Origin: Lachnospiraceae bacterium
GTDB lineage: Bacteria > Bacillota > Clostridia > Lachnospirales > Lachnospiraceae
DNA: 64,000 nt
Assembly (NCBI GenBank): GCA_017523785.1
Contig: JAFWVX010000033.1
Coordinates: forward strand, 1 to 64,000
Direction of reading: 5' to 3'
Positions 49,727 through 59,964 of the stretch are shown here, in pieces (positions within the stretch are counted from its first letter, which is position 1; every line of letters starts with the position of its first letter). A model generated the notes under the pieces. That model did not search any database. It was given only the letters and a program-made list of their open reading frames with translations, and was not told where the DNA came from. Both the position numbers and the translations under genes were made by a program.

Positions 49727-50809
49727 TTAATCGTCTTTTCTGTATCTAATCATTCTAAATCTTGGATTTCTAATATATATTTTTCTTCCAGGAGCATCGC
49801 CAGTAACTATAGCCCTTATTTCCATATTTTTCTCGTCATCGTCTAGGTACTCTTCAATGATTTCAGGTATGTCATCACAGAACTCGTCATATACGGCTAC
49901 AGACTTTCCATTGAGATAAAGTTCAACTCCGCAGTATGTATCAGCAGTTGACTCGCCGTGAGTTTGGTGTGCCACCTCAAATGTAAAGTAGTTAGCTTTG
50001 AATTTTGACTTGTCATCGCTAGTTGTAAACTTCACGTAGGCACCATTTCCCTGGAGTACTATAACGTCATTCCAAATTTCTCCACCCCAGATTTTTACAT
50101 TGTCAGCCTTCTCAGTATATTTATTTGATGCAGAGACAAACTTTCTCATGTCTCGTCCTGCAACTATACTCTCAGTTGCACTTACATATCTAACCTCTTC
50201 CTCTTTCAATGCATCATCAATTATAGCCCAGTTACTTCTAGTCGCAATAGGTCTTTTTGAAACTAAACTTCTAACACCTTTTGAAAGTACATATCCTTCT
50301 TCAGGCATTATGAACTCACCCTTAGGTCCAATCAAACTCTTTCTATAATTTTCTTCATCTCTATTAAGGTCAGCGATGATTAAGTCTTTCATATTTTTTT
50401 TCTTAGTAGCATTTAATCTTCTAGTCTGAGAATAAGTTCCCAAATCAAAGTATTCATTGTCGTCAACTTCTCCAAGTGCAGCATTTGCAGAATAGAGAGG
50501 TCTGCCAGTTGACTTATAAATTCTTTGGACAACTCCGTTAATCACCCACTTGCCTTCGTCATTTACATCTTTTCCCTTTACAGTTGACGCAGTAGAAATT
50601 GAACCATCCTCTCTAAAACGATAACACTCTGCTATGTTGTCACCATTGTCGTCAATCCATCTCCAACCAACCGCAACCTGACCATTGTCGTCTAAATATT
50701 TCTTAACTCCATTGTCAAAGAAAAAGTGACCAGCAAATGCTGATTGATTTAAAACCATTGCACATAATAACAATGCTATTATTTTATTTTTTAAACTTTT
50801 CATTTTCAT
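49727..50809 (-). CDS. Secreted cell-wall-repeat protein with NPCBM-like domain
   Basis: The 360-residue protein has a signal peptide (to about AFAG, residue 27), then a pair of cell-wall/choline-binding-like repeats (KYLDDNGQVAVGWRWIDDNG, ECYRFREDG, GKWVINGVVQ), and a C-terminal beta-rich region (GAYVKFTTSDDKS...CGVELYLNGKSVAVYDEF) resembling NPCBM carbohydrate-binding domains. It shares the W-x-W-x-D...ECY-x-F repeat type with the genes at 60680 and 61405. It overlaps the end of glf by 26 bases from the first ATG. Confidence 0.7.
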   Translation of the reverse strand: MKMKSLKNKIIALLLCAMVLNQSAFAGHFFFDNGVKKYLDDNGQVAVGWRWIDDNGDNIAECYRFREDGSISTASTVKGKDVNDEGKWVINGVVQRIYKSTGRPLYSANAALGEVDDNEYFDLGTYSQTRRLNATKKKNMKDLIIADLNRDEENYRKSLIGPKGEFIMPEEGYVLSKGVRSLVSKRPIATRSNWAIIDDALKEEEVRYVSATESIVAGRDMRKFVSASNKYTEKADNVKIWGGEIWNDVIVLQGNGAYVKFTTSDDKSKFKANYFTFEVAHQTHGESTADTYCGVELYLNGKSVAVYDEFCDDIPEIIEEYLDDDEKNMEIRAIVTGDAPGRKIYIRNPRFRMIRYRKDD

Positions 50810-51884
50810 TATACAAATCCATTGCGGCTCTTATAACTTTATCCATATCGTAGTATTTATACATACCGAGCCTTCCACCAAATATTATATTATCTTTTTG
50901 TGAAAATTCTTTGTATTTATTATAGAGTTCCTGGTTCTTTTCATCATTCATTGGATAGTATCTTTCCAAGCCAATTTCCCAATCCTTAGGATATTCCTTA
51001 GTAATTACGGTATATGGCGACTCATCCAATAAGAAATATTTATGCTCAATAATTCTTGTATAAGGAATTTTTCGCTCAGTGTAGTTTACTACAGCATTTC
51101 CTTGGAAGTCATCTTTATGCAAAACTTCTTCCTCAAATTCCAAACTTCTCCAATTTAACTCGCCAAATTTATAATCGTAGTATTCATCTATTGCACCAGT
51201 GTAAACTGTGACATTTGCCTGATACTTGTCTTTATTTTTAAGATAGTCAGTGTTCAGTTCTATGTCACAACCTTCAAACATATTTTCAACCATCTTGGTG
51301 TAGCCATTGAGAGGGATGCCCTGCTTGCTATCGTTAAAATAGTTATTGTCAAATGTATATCTAACTGGAATTCTCTTTATAATAAATGCTGGCAAATCTT
51401 TACAGTCGCGTCCCCACTGCTTCTCAGTATAACCTTTAATGAGTTTCTCATAAATGTCTCTACCTACAAGACTTATTGCCTGCTCTTCAAGATTCTTTGG
51501 TTCACCTTTTATCTCTCTTCTTTGATTATTAATTATTTCTTTTGCTTCATCGACGGTAGAGATACCCCACATACGAACAAAGGTATTCATATTAAATGGT
51601 AGGTTATATATCTCACCTTGATAATTTGCAATAGGTGAATTTGTAAATCTATTGAAATCAGAAACCTCATTTACAAATTTCCAAACTTCCATATCGCTAG
51701 TGTGGAAAATGTGGGCACCATATTTATGAACATTGATATTTTCTATCTTCTCATCATAAATATTTCCAGCAATGTGATTTCTCTTTTCAACAACTACTAT
51801 CTTAGCATCTTTATTATTCTTTTTTATTAGTCTTGCAAGAGTTGCATTAAAAAGTCCTGCGCCGACTAAACAATAATCAATCAT
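50784..51884 (-). CDS. glf: UDP-galactopyranose mutase
   Basis: Makes UDP-galactofuranose, a precursor of galactofuranose-containing surface glycans. The 366-residue flavoprotein shows an N-terminal Rossmann FAD motif (YCLVGAGLFNATLARLI), KRNHIAGNIYD, GAHIFHTSD and the KQWGRDCKDLPAFIIKRIP block. It lies 1 base after yebC. Downstream genes encode secreted cell-wall proteins. Confidence 0.94.
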   Translation of the reverse strand: MIDYCLVGAGLFNATLARLIKKNNKDAKIVVVEKRNHIAGNIYDEKIENINVHKYGAHIFHTSDMEVWKFVNEVSDFNRFTNSPIANYQGEIYNLPFNMNTFVRMWGISTVDEAKEIINNQRREIKGEPKNLEEQAISLVGRDIYEKLIKGYTEKQWGRDCKDLPAFIIKRIPVRYTFDNNYFNDSKQGIPLNGYTKMVENMFEGCDIELNTDYLKNKDKYQANVTVYTGAIDEYYDYKFGELNWRSLEFEEEVLHKDDFQGNAVVNYTERKIPYTRIIEHKYFLLDESPYTVITKEYPKDWEIGLERYYPMNDEKNQELYNKYKEFSQKDNIIFGGRLGMYKYYDMDKVIRAAMDLYNENEKFKK

Positions 51885-51885
51885 C

Positions 51886-52617
51886 TTATTCTTCTTCCCA
51901 ATTTGTATAATAAGCTTTTACATCTTCATCTTCATCAAGTAAGTCAAGTGTCTTTCTCAAGCCATATACTGCATCTTCATCAGTAACAGACACATAATTC
52001 TCTGGTATCATAGTTACATCAGCTTCAAGCATTTTAATTCCTGCCTTCTCAAGTGCTTCTCTACAAGTTGAAAAATCACTTGGTTCTGTGAGTATCTCAT
52101 AAGAATCATCCTCTTCATTGAAATCAGATGCACCATTTTCAAGTGCAAGTTCCATGAGTTCATCAGCAGACTTGTCGCATTCCTCTTTATCTACAAGTAT
52201 CTGTCCCTTCTCTTTAAACATATATGAAACAGAACCTTGCGAACCGAGATTTCCATTTCCCTTTGTAAATGCAGAACGAACATTTCCACCAGTTCTATTT
52301 TTATTATCAGTAAGAGCACGAACCATTATAGCAACACCAGATGGTCCAAAGCCCTCGTAGACAAGTTCTTCAAAATTAACAGCGTCGACATTTCCAGCTG
52401 CCTTCTTTATACCCTTCTCAATGGTGTCGTTAGGCATATTGTTTGCACGAGCTTTTGCAATTACATCACGAAGTTTTGAATTGCTTGTTGGGTCTGGTCC
52501 TCCCTGCTTAACTGCAATTGCTATTTCGTGACCGATGACTGTAAATATTTTTCCACGAGCAGCATCTGCCTTTTCCTTTTTGTGTTTAATGTTATTAAAC
52601 TTACTATGTCCTGACAT
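51886..52617 (-). CDS. yebC: YebC/PmpR family DNA-binding protein
   Basis: The 243-residue protein begins SGHSKFNNIKHKKEKADAARGKIFTVIGHEIA, the family signature, and has the NMPNDTIEKGIKKA and GTGGNVRSAF-like (RTGGNVRSAFTKG) blocks. Family members act as transcription regulators or as translation factors for polyproline stalling. AGGAGG precedes the ATG. Confidence 0.95.
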   Translation of the reverse strand: MSGHSKFNNIKHKKEKADAARGKIFTVIGHEIAIAVKQGGPDPTSNSKLRDVIAKARANNMPNDTIEKGIKKAAGNVDAVNFEELVYEGFGPSGVAIMVRALTDNKNRTGGNVRSAFTKGNGNLGSQGSVSYMFKEKGQILVDKEECDKSADELMELALENGASDFNEEDDSYEILTEPSDFSTCREALEKAGIKMLEADVTMIPENYVSVTDEDAVYGLRKTLDLLDEDEDVKAYYTNWEEE

Positions 52618-52676
52618 ATATCCTCCTAATTGACATCAAGGCAAGTCATTGCCCTTTAAATGCCTATGTCTTATAA

Positions 52677-52958
52677 CTAAATATTTTTTGTATTCATTCT
52701 TGCTATGTCGTTCATCTTTTTCTGTTCACTCTCTCGATTTTTTAGTCTTTCAAACTCCATCATATCTTTATATAGTTTTATGCCTATCCAATATATGATA
52801 GAAACAAATGCTAAAGTAATAATCATAGCAAGTGCAAGTTTTCCATTTTCATGGGTGAGTGCATAAACCATTACACATAATATGCCTGTAATAATTATTA
52901 GTCCCATCCAAGCAAGGACTTTTGCGATTATTTGTTTTTTACTTATATTATTTTCCAT
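52677..52958 (-). CDS. Small two-helix membrane protein
   Basis: Unrecognised 93-residue protein with two hydrophobic segments (~15-37 and ~44-66) and a charged cytoplasmic tail (FERLKNRESEQKKMND). It overlaps the typA stop by one base, so it is co-translated with typA. Confidence 0.65.
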   Translation of the reverse strand: MENNISKKQIIAKVLAWMGLIIITGILCVMVYALTHENGKLALAMIITLAFVSIIYWIGIKLYKDMMEFERLKNRESEQKKMNDIARMNTKNI

Positions 52959-54793
52959 TATCCCTCTTTCTTCATTCCTGCACGTTTTCTTAAAGTTGGG
53001 TCAAGTATTTTTTTTCTAATTCTAAGACTCTGTGGCGTAACTTCCAAAAGTTCATCTGTATCAATAAATTCAAGACATTGTTCAAGCGACATAATCTTTT
53101 TAGGAACTAATTTCAATGCCTCATCAGCACCTGAAGATCTCATATTAGTAAGTTTTTTTGTCTTGCAGACATTTACCTCTATGTCTTCGTTCTTTGGGTT
53201 TTGTCCAACTACCATTCCGCTATATACCTTGTCGCCTGCTCCTATGAAGAGTAGTCCTCTCTCCTGCGCATTGTATAAACCATAGGCAACTGCTACACCT
53301 GATTCAAATGCGATGAGCGAACCAGTAGGTCTATAAGATAGGTCGCCAAGATATGGGCCGTAGCCATTAAACATAGTATTTAAAATTCCAGTTCCTTTTG
53401 TATCAGTTAAAAACTCACCTCTATAACCAATTAGTCCTCTTGATGGAATTAAAAACTCAAGTCGCACAAACTCACCTTGACCCTTAGTCATTCCATTTAA
53501 GACACCTTTTCTTTGAGTGAGTTTCTGAATGACTGCTCCTGAAAATTCTTCAGGCAAATCTACATAGGCAAGTTCCATTGGTTCAAGTTTATTTCCATTT
53601 TCATCTTTTTTGTAAATAACCTCAGCTTTAGAAACTGCAAACTCATATCCCTCTCTTCTCATTGTCTCTATTAAGATAGAAAGGTGCAACTCACCTCTAC
53701 CTGAAACTTTGAAACTATCAGGCGAATCTGTCTCTTCAACTCTTAAACTTACATCAGTGTTTAACTCTTTGAAAAGTCTCTCTCTTATATGTCTTGAAGT
53801 AAGGAACTTTCCTTCAGTTCCGGCAAGTGGTGAATCATTTACCATGAAATACATAGATATAGTTGGCTCACTTATCTTTTGGAACTCTATAGGACTTAAA
53901 TCACTTGAATCAGTTATCGTGTCGCCTATATGCAAGTCATCAATTCCAGTAACCGCAACTATAGAACCAAGTTTAGCATCCTTCACTTCAACTCTCTCAA
54001 GTCCCTCAAATTCATATAATTTTGAAATTTTTATTTTTTCTTTTTTACTTGCATCGTGATGATTTACAACTACCATCTCACGATTCACTTCTATGTTTCC
54101 TTGTTCTATCTTTCCAATACCAATTCTTCCTACGAACTCACTGTAATCAATAGTTGTAATTAGAAGTTTTGCAGGAGCATCTACATCGCCATGTGGTGCT
54201 TTAAAGAATGAAAGTATAGTGTCAAAGAGCGGAATCATATTTGTAGATTCGTCTTCAAGTTTTAATTTTGCATATCCAGCCTTAGCAGACATGTAGATGA
54301 ACGGACAGTCAAGTTGTTCATCACTTGCATTTAAGTCCAAAAATAATTCCAAAACTTCATCAACTACTTCTTGAGGTCTTGCCTCAGGTCTATCAATTTT
54401 ATTTATACAAACTAATATAGGTAATTTTAGTTCAAGTGCCTTTGACAACACAAATCTTGTCTGAGGCATGGTTCCTTCAAATGCATCAACGATAAGTATC
54501 GCACCATCTACCATCTTCAAAATTCTTTCAACTTCGCCGGAGAAATCTGCATGGCCTGGAGTGTCAACTATATTTATTTTGACACCTTTATAATTAACTG
54601 CAGTATTTTTTGAAAGTATAGTTATGCCTCTTTCTCTCTCAAGGTCATTTGAGTCCATTACTCTAGTTTGGACTTCTTGATTCTCACGAAAAATTCCTGA
54701 CTGATGCAAAAGTGCATCAACCAAAGTAGTTTTGCCGTGGTCTACGTGCGCGATAATCGCAATATTTCTAACATCTTCTCTTGTAATTTCCAT
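52958..54793 (-). CDS. typA: Translational GTPase TypA/BipA
   Basis: A ribosome-binding GTPase used under stress and in ribosome assembly. GTPase motifs: AHVDHGKTTLVDALL (G1), DTPGHADFSGEVERI (G3), CINKIDRPEARP (G4). It also has the BipA-type RGLLFIGAGDKVYSGMVVG block and the C-terminal region. At 611 residues it has normal length. It has its own promoter with a ~70-base leader that includes a GGCGG-GCAG-CCGCC hairpin (54844-54857). Confidence 0.96.
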   Translation of the reverse strand: MEITREDVRNIAIIAHVDHGKTTLVDALLHQSGIFRENQEVQTRVMDSNDLERERGITILSKNTAVNYKGVKINIVDTPGHADFSGEVERILKMVDGAILIVDAFEGTMPQTRFVLSKALELKLPILVCINKIDRPEARPQEVVDEVLELFLDLNASDEQLDCPFIYMSAKAGYAKLKLEDESTNMIPLFDTILSFFKAPHGDVDAPAKLLITTIDYSEFVGRIGIGKIEQGNIEVNREMVVVNHHDASKKEKIKISKLYEFEGLERVEVKDAKLGSIVAVTGIDDLHIGDTITDSSDLSPIEFQKISEPTISMYFMVNDSPLAGTEGKFLTSRHIRERLFKELNTDVSLRVEETDSPDSFKVSGRGELHLSILIETMRREGYEFAVSKAEVIYKKDENGNKLEPMELAYVDLPEEFSGAVIQKLTQRKGVLNGMTKGQGEFVRLEFLIPSRGLIGYRGEFLTDTKGTGILNTMFNGYGPYLGDLSYRPTGSLIAFESGVAVAYGLYNAQERGLLFIGAGDKVYSGMVVGQNPKNEDIEVNVCKTKKLTNMRSSGADEALKLVPKKIMSLEQCLEFIDTDELLEVTPQSLRIRKKILDPTLRKRAGMKKEG

Positions 54794-54870
54794 AATATCC
54801 CCAATTGCCGCTTTTACTCATTTTATGCGACATAAAAATATATGGCGGCTGCCCGCCAAACTCTAATATA

Positions 54871-54899
54871 ATTATAGTATTTTTGCATATTATAGTCAA
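54871..54899 (-). promoter_or_regulatory. Sigma-A type promoter for typA
   Basis: TTGACT (54894-54899) and TATAAT (54871-54876) spaced by 17 bp on the minus strand. Confidence 0.85.
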
Positions 54900-54900
54900 T

Positions 54901-54934
54901 AAAAATAGGGCATTTTTGCTTAAAATTGCCCCAT
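54901..54934 (-). terminator. Intrinsic terminator of the arg operon
   Basis: GGGCAATTTT pairs with AAAAATGCCC (one mismatch) around AAGC on the minus strand, followed by ATTTTTATT, directly after argH. Confidence 0.85.
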
Positions 54935-54956
54935 TTTTAAAAGAAATTTAATAATA

Positions 54957-56341
54957 TTATTTTTTGAGGAATGCTATCTGCCTATCTATATTTTTAGGCG
55001 AAGCACCACCGAGACTGGTTCTTCTATTTACACAGGTCTCTAAATCTATAAACTTATACACATCCTTATCAAATAGTTTAGAAAACTTTTTATAAGTTTC
55101 AATCGGTAGAGTCTCAAGTGTTAGTATTTCATTTTTTGGAATGGAATTATTCTCGACACAATATCTCACAATGCTGCCCGAAATTTTATATGCATCTCTA
55201 AATGCCATTCCTTTGGTTACGAGATAATCTGCGAGGTCAGTCGCATTTATAAAACCTGTAGATGCATCATCTCTCATTTTCTCTTTATTGATTTTCATAG
55301 TTGATAGCATCTCTATGAAATGTTTAAAGAATTCTTTACTGTATCCACAGAATCAAAAATCAATTCCTTATCTTCTTGCATATCTTTATTGTATGCAAGT
55401 GGAAGACCTTTGAGAAGTGTAAGTATATTTAAAAGATTTCCATAAACTCTTCCAGTCTTTCCTCTCACAAGCTCTGCCATATCAGAGTTTTTCTTTTGTG
55501 GCATGATAGATGAACCTGTAGTCACTGCATCTGATAATTCTATATAATTAAACTCTGCACTTGTAAATAAAATTGTCTCTTCCGCAAGTCTCGATAAGTG
55601 GATAGCTATAATAGATAAATCTGATGCAAACTCAACTATAAAATCTCTATCCGAAACTGCATCAATAGAGTTTTCGCAAATAGAATCCATCTCTAAAAGT
55701 TTAGCCTCATAAACTCTATCAGTCTTATATGTGGTTCCTGCAAGTGCGCAAGCACCTATAGGTGAAACATTTACCCTCTTATACAAATCATAAAGCCTCT
55801 CCATATCTCTCTTAAACATCATCCCATATGCAAGTATATAATGGGCAAATGTTATCGGTTGAGCTTTCTGCAAATGAGTAAAACCTGACATTATAGTATT
55901 ACGATTTTTATCTGCAATATCTATTATAAGATTGATTAGTTTGTCGAGTGTAAAATTTATCAAAGTGATTTCTTTTCGTAGATTAAGTCTCACGTCAAGA
56001 GCCACCTGGTCATTTCTACTTCTTGCAGTGTGAAGTTTTTTGCCAACATCACCAATTCGCTTTGTGAGAACTTCCTCTACAAACATATGTATGTCTTCAG
56101 CCTTATCGTCAATTTTTAGTTTGCCACTCTCTATATCTTTTAAAATTTTAACTAAGCCATCAGTGATTTTTTTTGCCTCTACCTTAGTTATAATATTACA
56201 ATGAGAGAGCATAGCAACATGTGCCATGCTCCCCTCTATGTCTTCTTTATACATTCGTTTGTCGATTTTAATTGATGAGTTGAACTCATCGGCGAGCACA
56301 CTGGTTTTAGCAGATGTGCGGCCTTTCCATAATTTTGACAT
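54957..56341 (-). pseudogene. argH: Argininosuccinate lyase, split by a frameshift
   Basis: ArgH releases arginine and fumarate from argininosuccinate. The upstream ORF (56341-55313) reads through HTARSRNDQVALDVRL, GFTHLQKAQPITFAHY and the signature GSSIMPQKKNSDMAELVRG to ...SVDTVKNSL, then hits a stop. The rest (KHFIEMLSTMKINKEKM...) continues in the next frame to 54957. Restoring one A in the run at about 55323-55325 (TTTAAACAT to TTTAAAACAT) fuses both into a normal-length ArgH. AGGAG precedes the ATG. It may be a genuine mutation or a consensus error; argG and the transporter in the same operon are intact. Confidence 0.9.
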
Positions 56342-56349
56342 TTTGCTCC

Positions 56350-56408
56350 TACGGGCGGATAATATCCGCCCCTACAAATATATGTATGGGCGAGCTATGC
56401 GAGCCCGC
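56350..56408. repeat. Pair of REP-type palindromes between argH and argG
   Basis: TACGGGCGGATAATATCCGC+CCCTAC (56350-56375) and GTATGGGCGAGCTATGCGAG+CCCGC (56384-56408). The second provides the last codons and the TAG stop of argG. Confidence 0.88.
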
Positions 56409-57624
56409 TTTTCTTTTTCATTAGTGAGTTCACTTTTGTTGAGAGACCAAATAAATTTATAAATCCAGTTGCATCTGCCTGATTATAATCGCTCTCTCCA
56501 AATGTGCAGAGCTCATCATCATATAATGAATATGGACTGCTAAGCCCCGCTTTAATTATATTTCCTTTATATAATTTAAGTTTTACAGTTCCTGTCACAG
56601 TCTCTTGAGTTTTATCTACAAATGCAGAAAGTGCTTCTCTAAGTGGCGAAAACCAATGACCATTATATACAAGTTCTGCAAATGTAATTGCAAGTTTTTG
56701 TTTTTCATGAAGTGTCATTTTATCAAGACAGATAGTCTCAAGTGCCTCGTGAGCTCTATAAAGTATAGTCCCTCCTGGTGTCTCATAAACTCCTCTGCAC
56801 TTCATTCCAACAAGTCTATTCTCTACTATGTCAAGAAGTCCTATACCATTTTCGCCACCGACTCTGTCTAATTCTAAAACTATGTCTTTGGCAGATTTCT
56901 TTTGTCCATTTAATTCTACTGGCACACCTTTTTCAAACTTAAGAGTCACATAAGTTGGTTCATCTTTAGCTTTAAAAGGTGATACACTCATCTCAAGGAA
57001 TCCTTCTTTATCATATTGAGGTTCATTCTCTATATTTTCAAGGTCAAGACCTTCGTGTGATAGATGCCATAAATTTTTATCTTTTGAATAATTAGTTTCT
57101 CTACTTATTTTCAAAGGAACATTATGAGCCTCAGCATAATCTATTTCCTCTTCACGAGATTTTATATTCCACTCTCTCCAAGGAGCAATAATTGGCATAT
57201 CAGGTGCAAAATGTTTTACTGCCAATTCAAATCTGACTTGGTCATTTCCTTTCCCTGTGCATCCGTGAGCTATAGCATCAGCCTTTTCTTTTAATGCTAT
57301 CTCAACTAAACCTTTCGCTACGCAAGGTCTTGCATGACTCGTGCCAAGAAGATAATCTTCGTAAATTGCTCCAGCTTTCATAGTTGGAATTATATAGTTA
57401 TCTACATAATCATCTTTCAAGTCAAGAACATATAATTTTGATGCACCAGTCTTTTTAGCCTTCTCTTCAAGACCTTCAAGCTCATCAGCCTGACCTACAT
57501 CACCTGATACAGCTATGACTTCACAGTTATTATAATTTTCTTTAAGCCATGGGATGATAATTGAAGTATCAAGACCACCACTATATGCTAATACTACTTT
57601 TTTTATTTTACTCTTGTCTATCAT
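56395..57624 (-). CDS. argG: Argininosuccinate synthase
   Basis: Joins citrulline and aspartate with ATP. The 409-residue protein has the PP-loop [23 protein letters not shown], and [14 protein letters not shown] motifs and the family C-terminal region through [13 protein letters not shown]. The final residues (KKKSGLA, then TAG) come from a REP-type palindrome that runs into the gene. It lies between the ABC transporter genes and argH, with an 11-base gap upstream. Confidence 0.96.
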   Translation of the reverse strand: MIDKSKIKKVVLAYSGGLDTSIIIPWLKENYNNCEVIAVSGDVGQADELEGLEEKAKKTGASKLYVLDLKDDYVDNYIIPTMKAGAIYEDYLLGTSHARPCVAKGLVEIALKEKADAIAHGCTGKGNDQVRFELAVKHFAPDMPIIAPWREWNIKSREEEIDYAEAHNVPLKISRETNYSKDKNLWHLSHEGLDLENIENEPQYDKEGFLEMSVSPFKAKDEPTYVTLKFEKGVPVELNGQKKSAKDIVLELDRVGGENGIGLLDIVENRLVGMKCRGVYETPGGTILYRAHEALETICLDKMTLHEKQKLAITFAELVYNGHWFSPLREALSAFVDKTQETVTGTVKLKLYKGNIIKAGLSSPYSLYDDELCTFGESDYNQADATGFINLFGLSTKVNSLMKKKSGLA

Positions 57625-57635
57625 AATGTACCTTC

Positions 57636-58367
57636 TTATAATACCTTACTTAAGAAACTGCGAAGCCTCTCATTTTCAGGTTCTTTGAAAAATTTATCTG
57701 GGCTATTCTCGTATGCGAACTGCCCTTGGTCGAGAAATGCTACACGGTTAGCAACCTCTCTTGCAAATCCCATCTCGTGAGTTACGACAACCATCGTCAT
57801 TTTCTCTTTAGCAAGTTCCTTCATAACATCAAGAACTTCGCCAACCATCTCTGGGTCAAGTGCTGAAGTTGGTTCATCAAAGAGCATAACCTCAGGATTC
57901 ATCATAAGACTTCTTACAATCGCAACTCTTTGTTTCTGACCGCCAGACAACATATTTGGATATGTGTCCATCTTCTCTATAAGTCCAACTCTTGTCAAAA
58001 GCACTTTAGCTTTTTCCTCTGCTTCACTCTTACTGAGTTTCAAAACATTTATAGGCGAAAGTGTCATATTCTCTAATATAGTAAGATGTGGGAAAAGATT
58101 AAAATGTTGAAACACCATTCCGATCTTTTTTCTCACCTCATCTATATTAGTTTTTGGATTGGTAATCTCTACCCCATCAAAGAAGATACTTCCACCTGTT
58201 GGAACTTCCAACAAGTTTAAGGACCTTAAAAATGTTGATTTTCCACCTCCGCTTGGTCCTACAAGACAGAGAACATCACCCTTATTAATATCAGTTGTGA
58301 TATTGTCGAGGACAAGATGGTCACCAAAACTTTTACTTAAATTCTTTATCTCAAGTAACTTTTCCAT
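57636..58367 (-). CDS. Amino acid ABC transporter ATP-binding protein (GlnQ-like)
   Basis: The ~243-residue ATPase shows Walker [13 protein letters not shown]-loop [12 protein letters not shown], signature LSGGQKQR, Walker [15 protein letters not shown] and the H-loop VTHEMGFA, as in polar amino acid importers. The ATG at 58367 is one base after the permease stop and has AGAGGA upstream; the longest frame begins at 58385. With the adjacent permease and binding protein it completes an importer. Confidence 0.94.
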   Translation of the reverse strand: MEKLLEIKNLSKSFGDHLVLDNITTDINKGDVLCLVGPSGGGKSTFLRSLNLLEVPTGGSIFFDGVEITNPKTNIDEVRKKIGMVFQHFNLFPHLTILENMTLSPINVLKLSKSEAEEKAKVLLTRVGLIEKMDTYPNMLSGGQKQRVAIVRSLMMNPEVMLFDEPTSALDPEMVGEVLDVMKELAKEKMTMVVVTHEMGFAREVANRVAFLDQGQFAYENSPDKFFKEPENERLRSFLSKVL

Positions 58368-58368
58368 A

Positions 58369-59097
58369 CTATGCTGTCCTCTCATTCTTTCTAAGATTTA
58401 TTTCAAGTCTCTTTACTATAGCAGAGAAAATGCAAGTCAAAAGTAAATATATTCCAGCAACTATAAGAAGTGGAGTCCAAGCATCGTAGGTTCTAGACCT
58501 TATTATGTCTCCGCCCTTAGTCAAATCCTGCACTGCCACATAACCTGCAACTGAAGTTTCTTTTATAAGAACGATAAATTCGTTACAGAGTGATGGAAGC
58601 ACAACCTTAAATGCCTGAGGCACAATTATAAATCTCATAGTATCAAGATATGAAAGTCCTAAAGACCTTCCAGCTTCCATCTGCCCCTGGTCTATAGACA
58701 TAAGTCCTGACCTAAATATTTCCGCAACATATGCACTAGAATTAAGTCCGAATCCAATTATAGCAATTAGAACTCCACTTGCATCTCTTGATGTAAATAT
58801 ACAAAAGAACAAAATCATAAGTTGGATTACAACCGGCGTTCCTCTTATGAGTGTTATATACACTTGGCAAATCCCATTCGCAAGCTTAATCAATGACCTA
58901 AATAATACATTTGAATTCTTTAATCCATTTGTATTATCGTATGTAGTTCTTACGAGTGCGATAACTAAGCCAAGAACTATCCCAAGTATAGTGGCAAAAA
59001 GAGTGATAACCATCGTGTTCTTTAAGCCATCAACCAAGTACATATATCTATTGTCTTTTATTAAGTTTAAATGTAATGCTTTACTTATTTTTTCCAT
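58369..59097 (-). CDS. Amino acid ABC transporter permease (HisM/GlnP family)
   Basis: The 242-residue membrane protein has the first helix [44 protein letters not shown] and the EAA-like block [23 protein letters not shown] that contacts the ATPase. It belongs to the polar amino acid permease family and is 3 bases downstream of the binding protein gene. Confidence 0.94.
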   Translation of the reverse strand: MEKISKALHLNLIKDNRYMYLVDGLKNTMVITLFATILGIVLGLVIALVRTTYDNTNGLKNSNVLFRSLIKLANGICQVYITLIRGTPVVIQLMILFFCIFTSRDASGVLIAIIGFGLNSSAYVAEIFRSGLMSIDQGQMEAGRSLGLSYLDTMRFIIVPQAFKVVLPSLCNEFIVLIKETSVAGYVAVQDLTKGGDIIRSRTYDAWTPLLIVAGIYLLLTCIFSAIVKRLEINLRKNERTA

Positions 59098-59100
59098 GAA

Positions 59101-59859
59101 TTATTTTATATACTTATCTACAATAGCTTTTAATTGTCCGTTTGACTTCATCTCATCAATTGCTGTATTAATCTTATCCAATAAATCTTTATTGCCTTTC
59201 TTTACAGCGATTGCATAATCTTCTTCAGCATATGCAGTCTCAAGAATTTTAAATGATGATGAATCTTGCTCAACTATTGCTTTTGCAACTTGGTCATCAA
59301 CTACGATTGCATCAATCTTTCCTGACTTCATAGCTTGGAAACCATCTATAATTTTTGAATATCTCTCCATTGACTCATCGCCAAAATCATCTGAGCAGTA
59401 GATGTCACCAGTAGTTCCTGTTTGAACACCAATTTTCTTTCCATACATGTCTTCAACACCTTGGATAGCACTATCAACTGGAACAACAATTGTTTGAACT
59501 GCTGTTTGATATGTGTGTGAAAAATCTACACTCTCTTTACGATCTTCAGTAACTGTCATTCCTGCCATTGCAAAATCTGCCTTGCCACTCATAACAGTTG
59601 GAATCAATGAATCAAATGCGATATCAAGTATTTCAACTTCTACTCCGAGTTTCTCTCCGATAAGTTTTGCACACTCAACGTCTATGCCTTTGAATTCTCC
59701 ACCATCCTTAAACTCATAAGGTGGGAACTCTGCGTTTGTACACATAACTAATTTTGTTGGAGCTGCCCCATCACTTGCAGGTGCTGCTGCCTTTTGTCCA
59801 CAAGCTACTAATCCTAAAACCATAATGCTTGCTAATGTTAATGATAAAAACTTTTTCAT
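59101..59859 (-). CDS. Amino acid ABC transporter substrate-binding lipoprotein
   Basis: The 252-residue protein has a lipoprotein signal with lipobox LVACG, then the SBP type 3 pattern NAEFPPYEFKDGGEFKGIDVECAKLIGEKLGV, DFAMAGMTVTEDRKESVDFSHTY and IVVDDQVAKAIV. This class binds polar amino acids. Because argG and argH follow in the same operon, and the promoter has ArgR-like boxes, citrulline, arginine or ornithine are the likely ligands; citrulline would best fit the downstream enzymes. Confidence 0.92.
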   Translation of the reverse strand: MKKFLSLTLASIMVLGLVACGQKAAAPASDGAAPTKLVMCTNAEFPPYEFKDGGEFKGIDVECAKLIGEKLGVEVEILDIAFDSLIPTVMSGKADFAMAGMTVTEDRKESVDFSHTYQTAVQTIVVPVDSAIQGVEDMYGKKIGVQTGTTGDIYCSDDFGDESMERYSKIIDGFQAMKSGKIDAIVVDDQVAKAIVEQDSSSFKILETAYAEEDYAIAVKKGNKDLLDKINTAIDEMKSNGQLKAIVDKYIK

Positions 59860-59920
59860 AAATACTTTCCTCCTAAAAACTTAATATAAATTTATTCTTA
59901 TGCAATATCTTATTGTCAAA

Positions 59921-59964
59921 TGAATAATTATGCAACATTATAGCATTATTATTAGATTTGTCAA
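59921..59964 (-). promoter_or_regulatory. Promoter with ARG-box-like operator for the transporter-argGH operon
   Basis: On the minus strand, TTGACA (59959-59964) and TATAAT (59937-59942) are spaced 16 bp. Around the expected start lies TGCATAATTATTCA (59921-59934), matching the ArgR/AhrC box TGAAT-N4-ATTCA except one base. A second weaker box, TGCATAAATATGTA, lies at 59973-59986 and a half site near 59896-59910. This suggests arginine-dependent repression by an ArgR-type regulator. Confidence 0.75.

Noticed and set aside
54957..55310. The 117-aa downstream ORF as a separate gene
   Set aside because: It is the C-terminus of ArgH; the start MLSTMKINKEKM is internal family sequence and joining it to the upstream ORF needs only one base.
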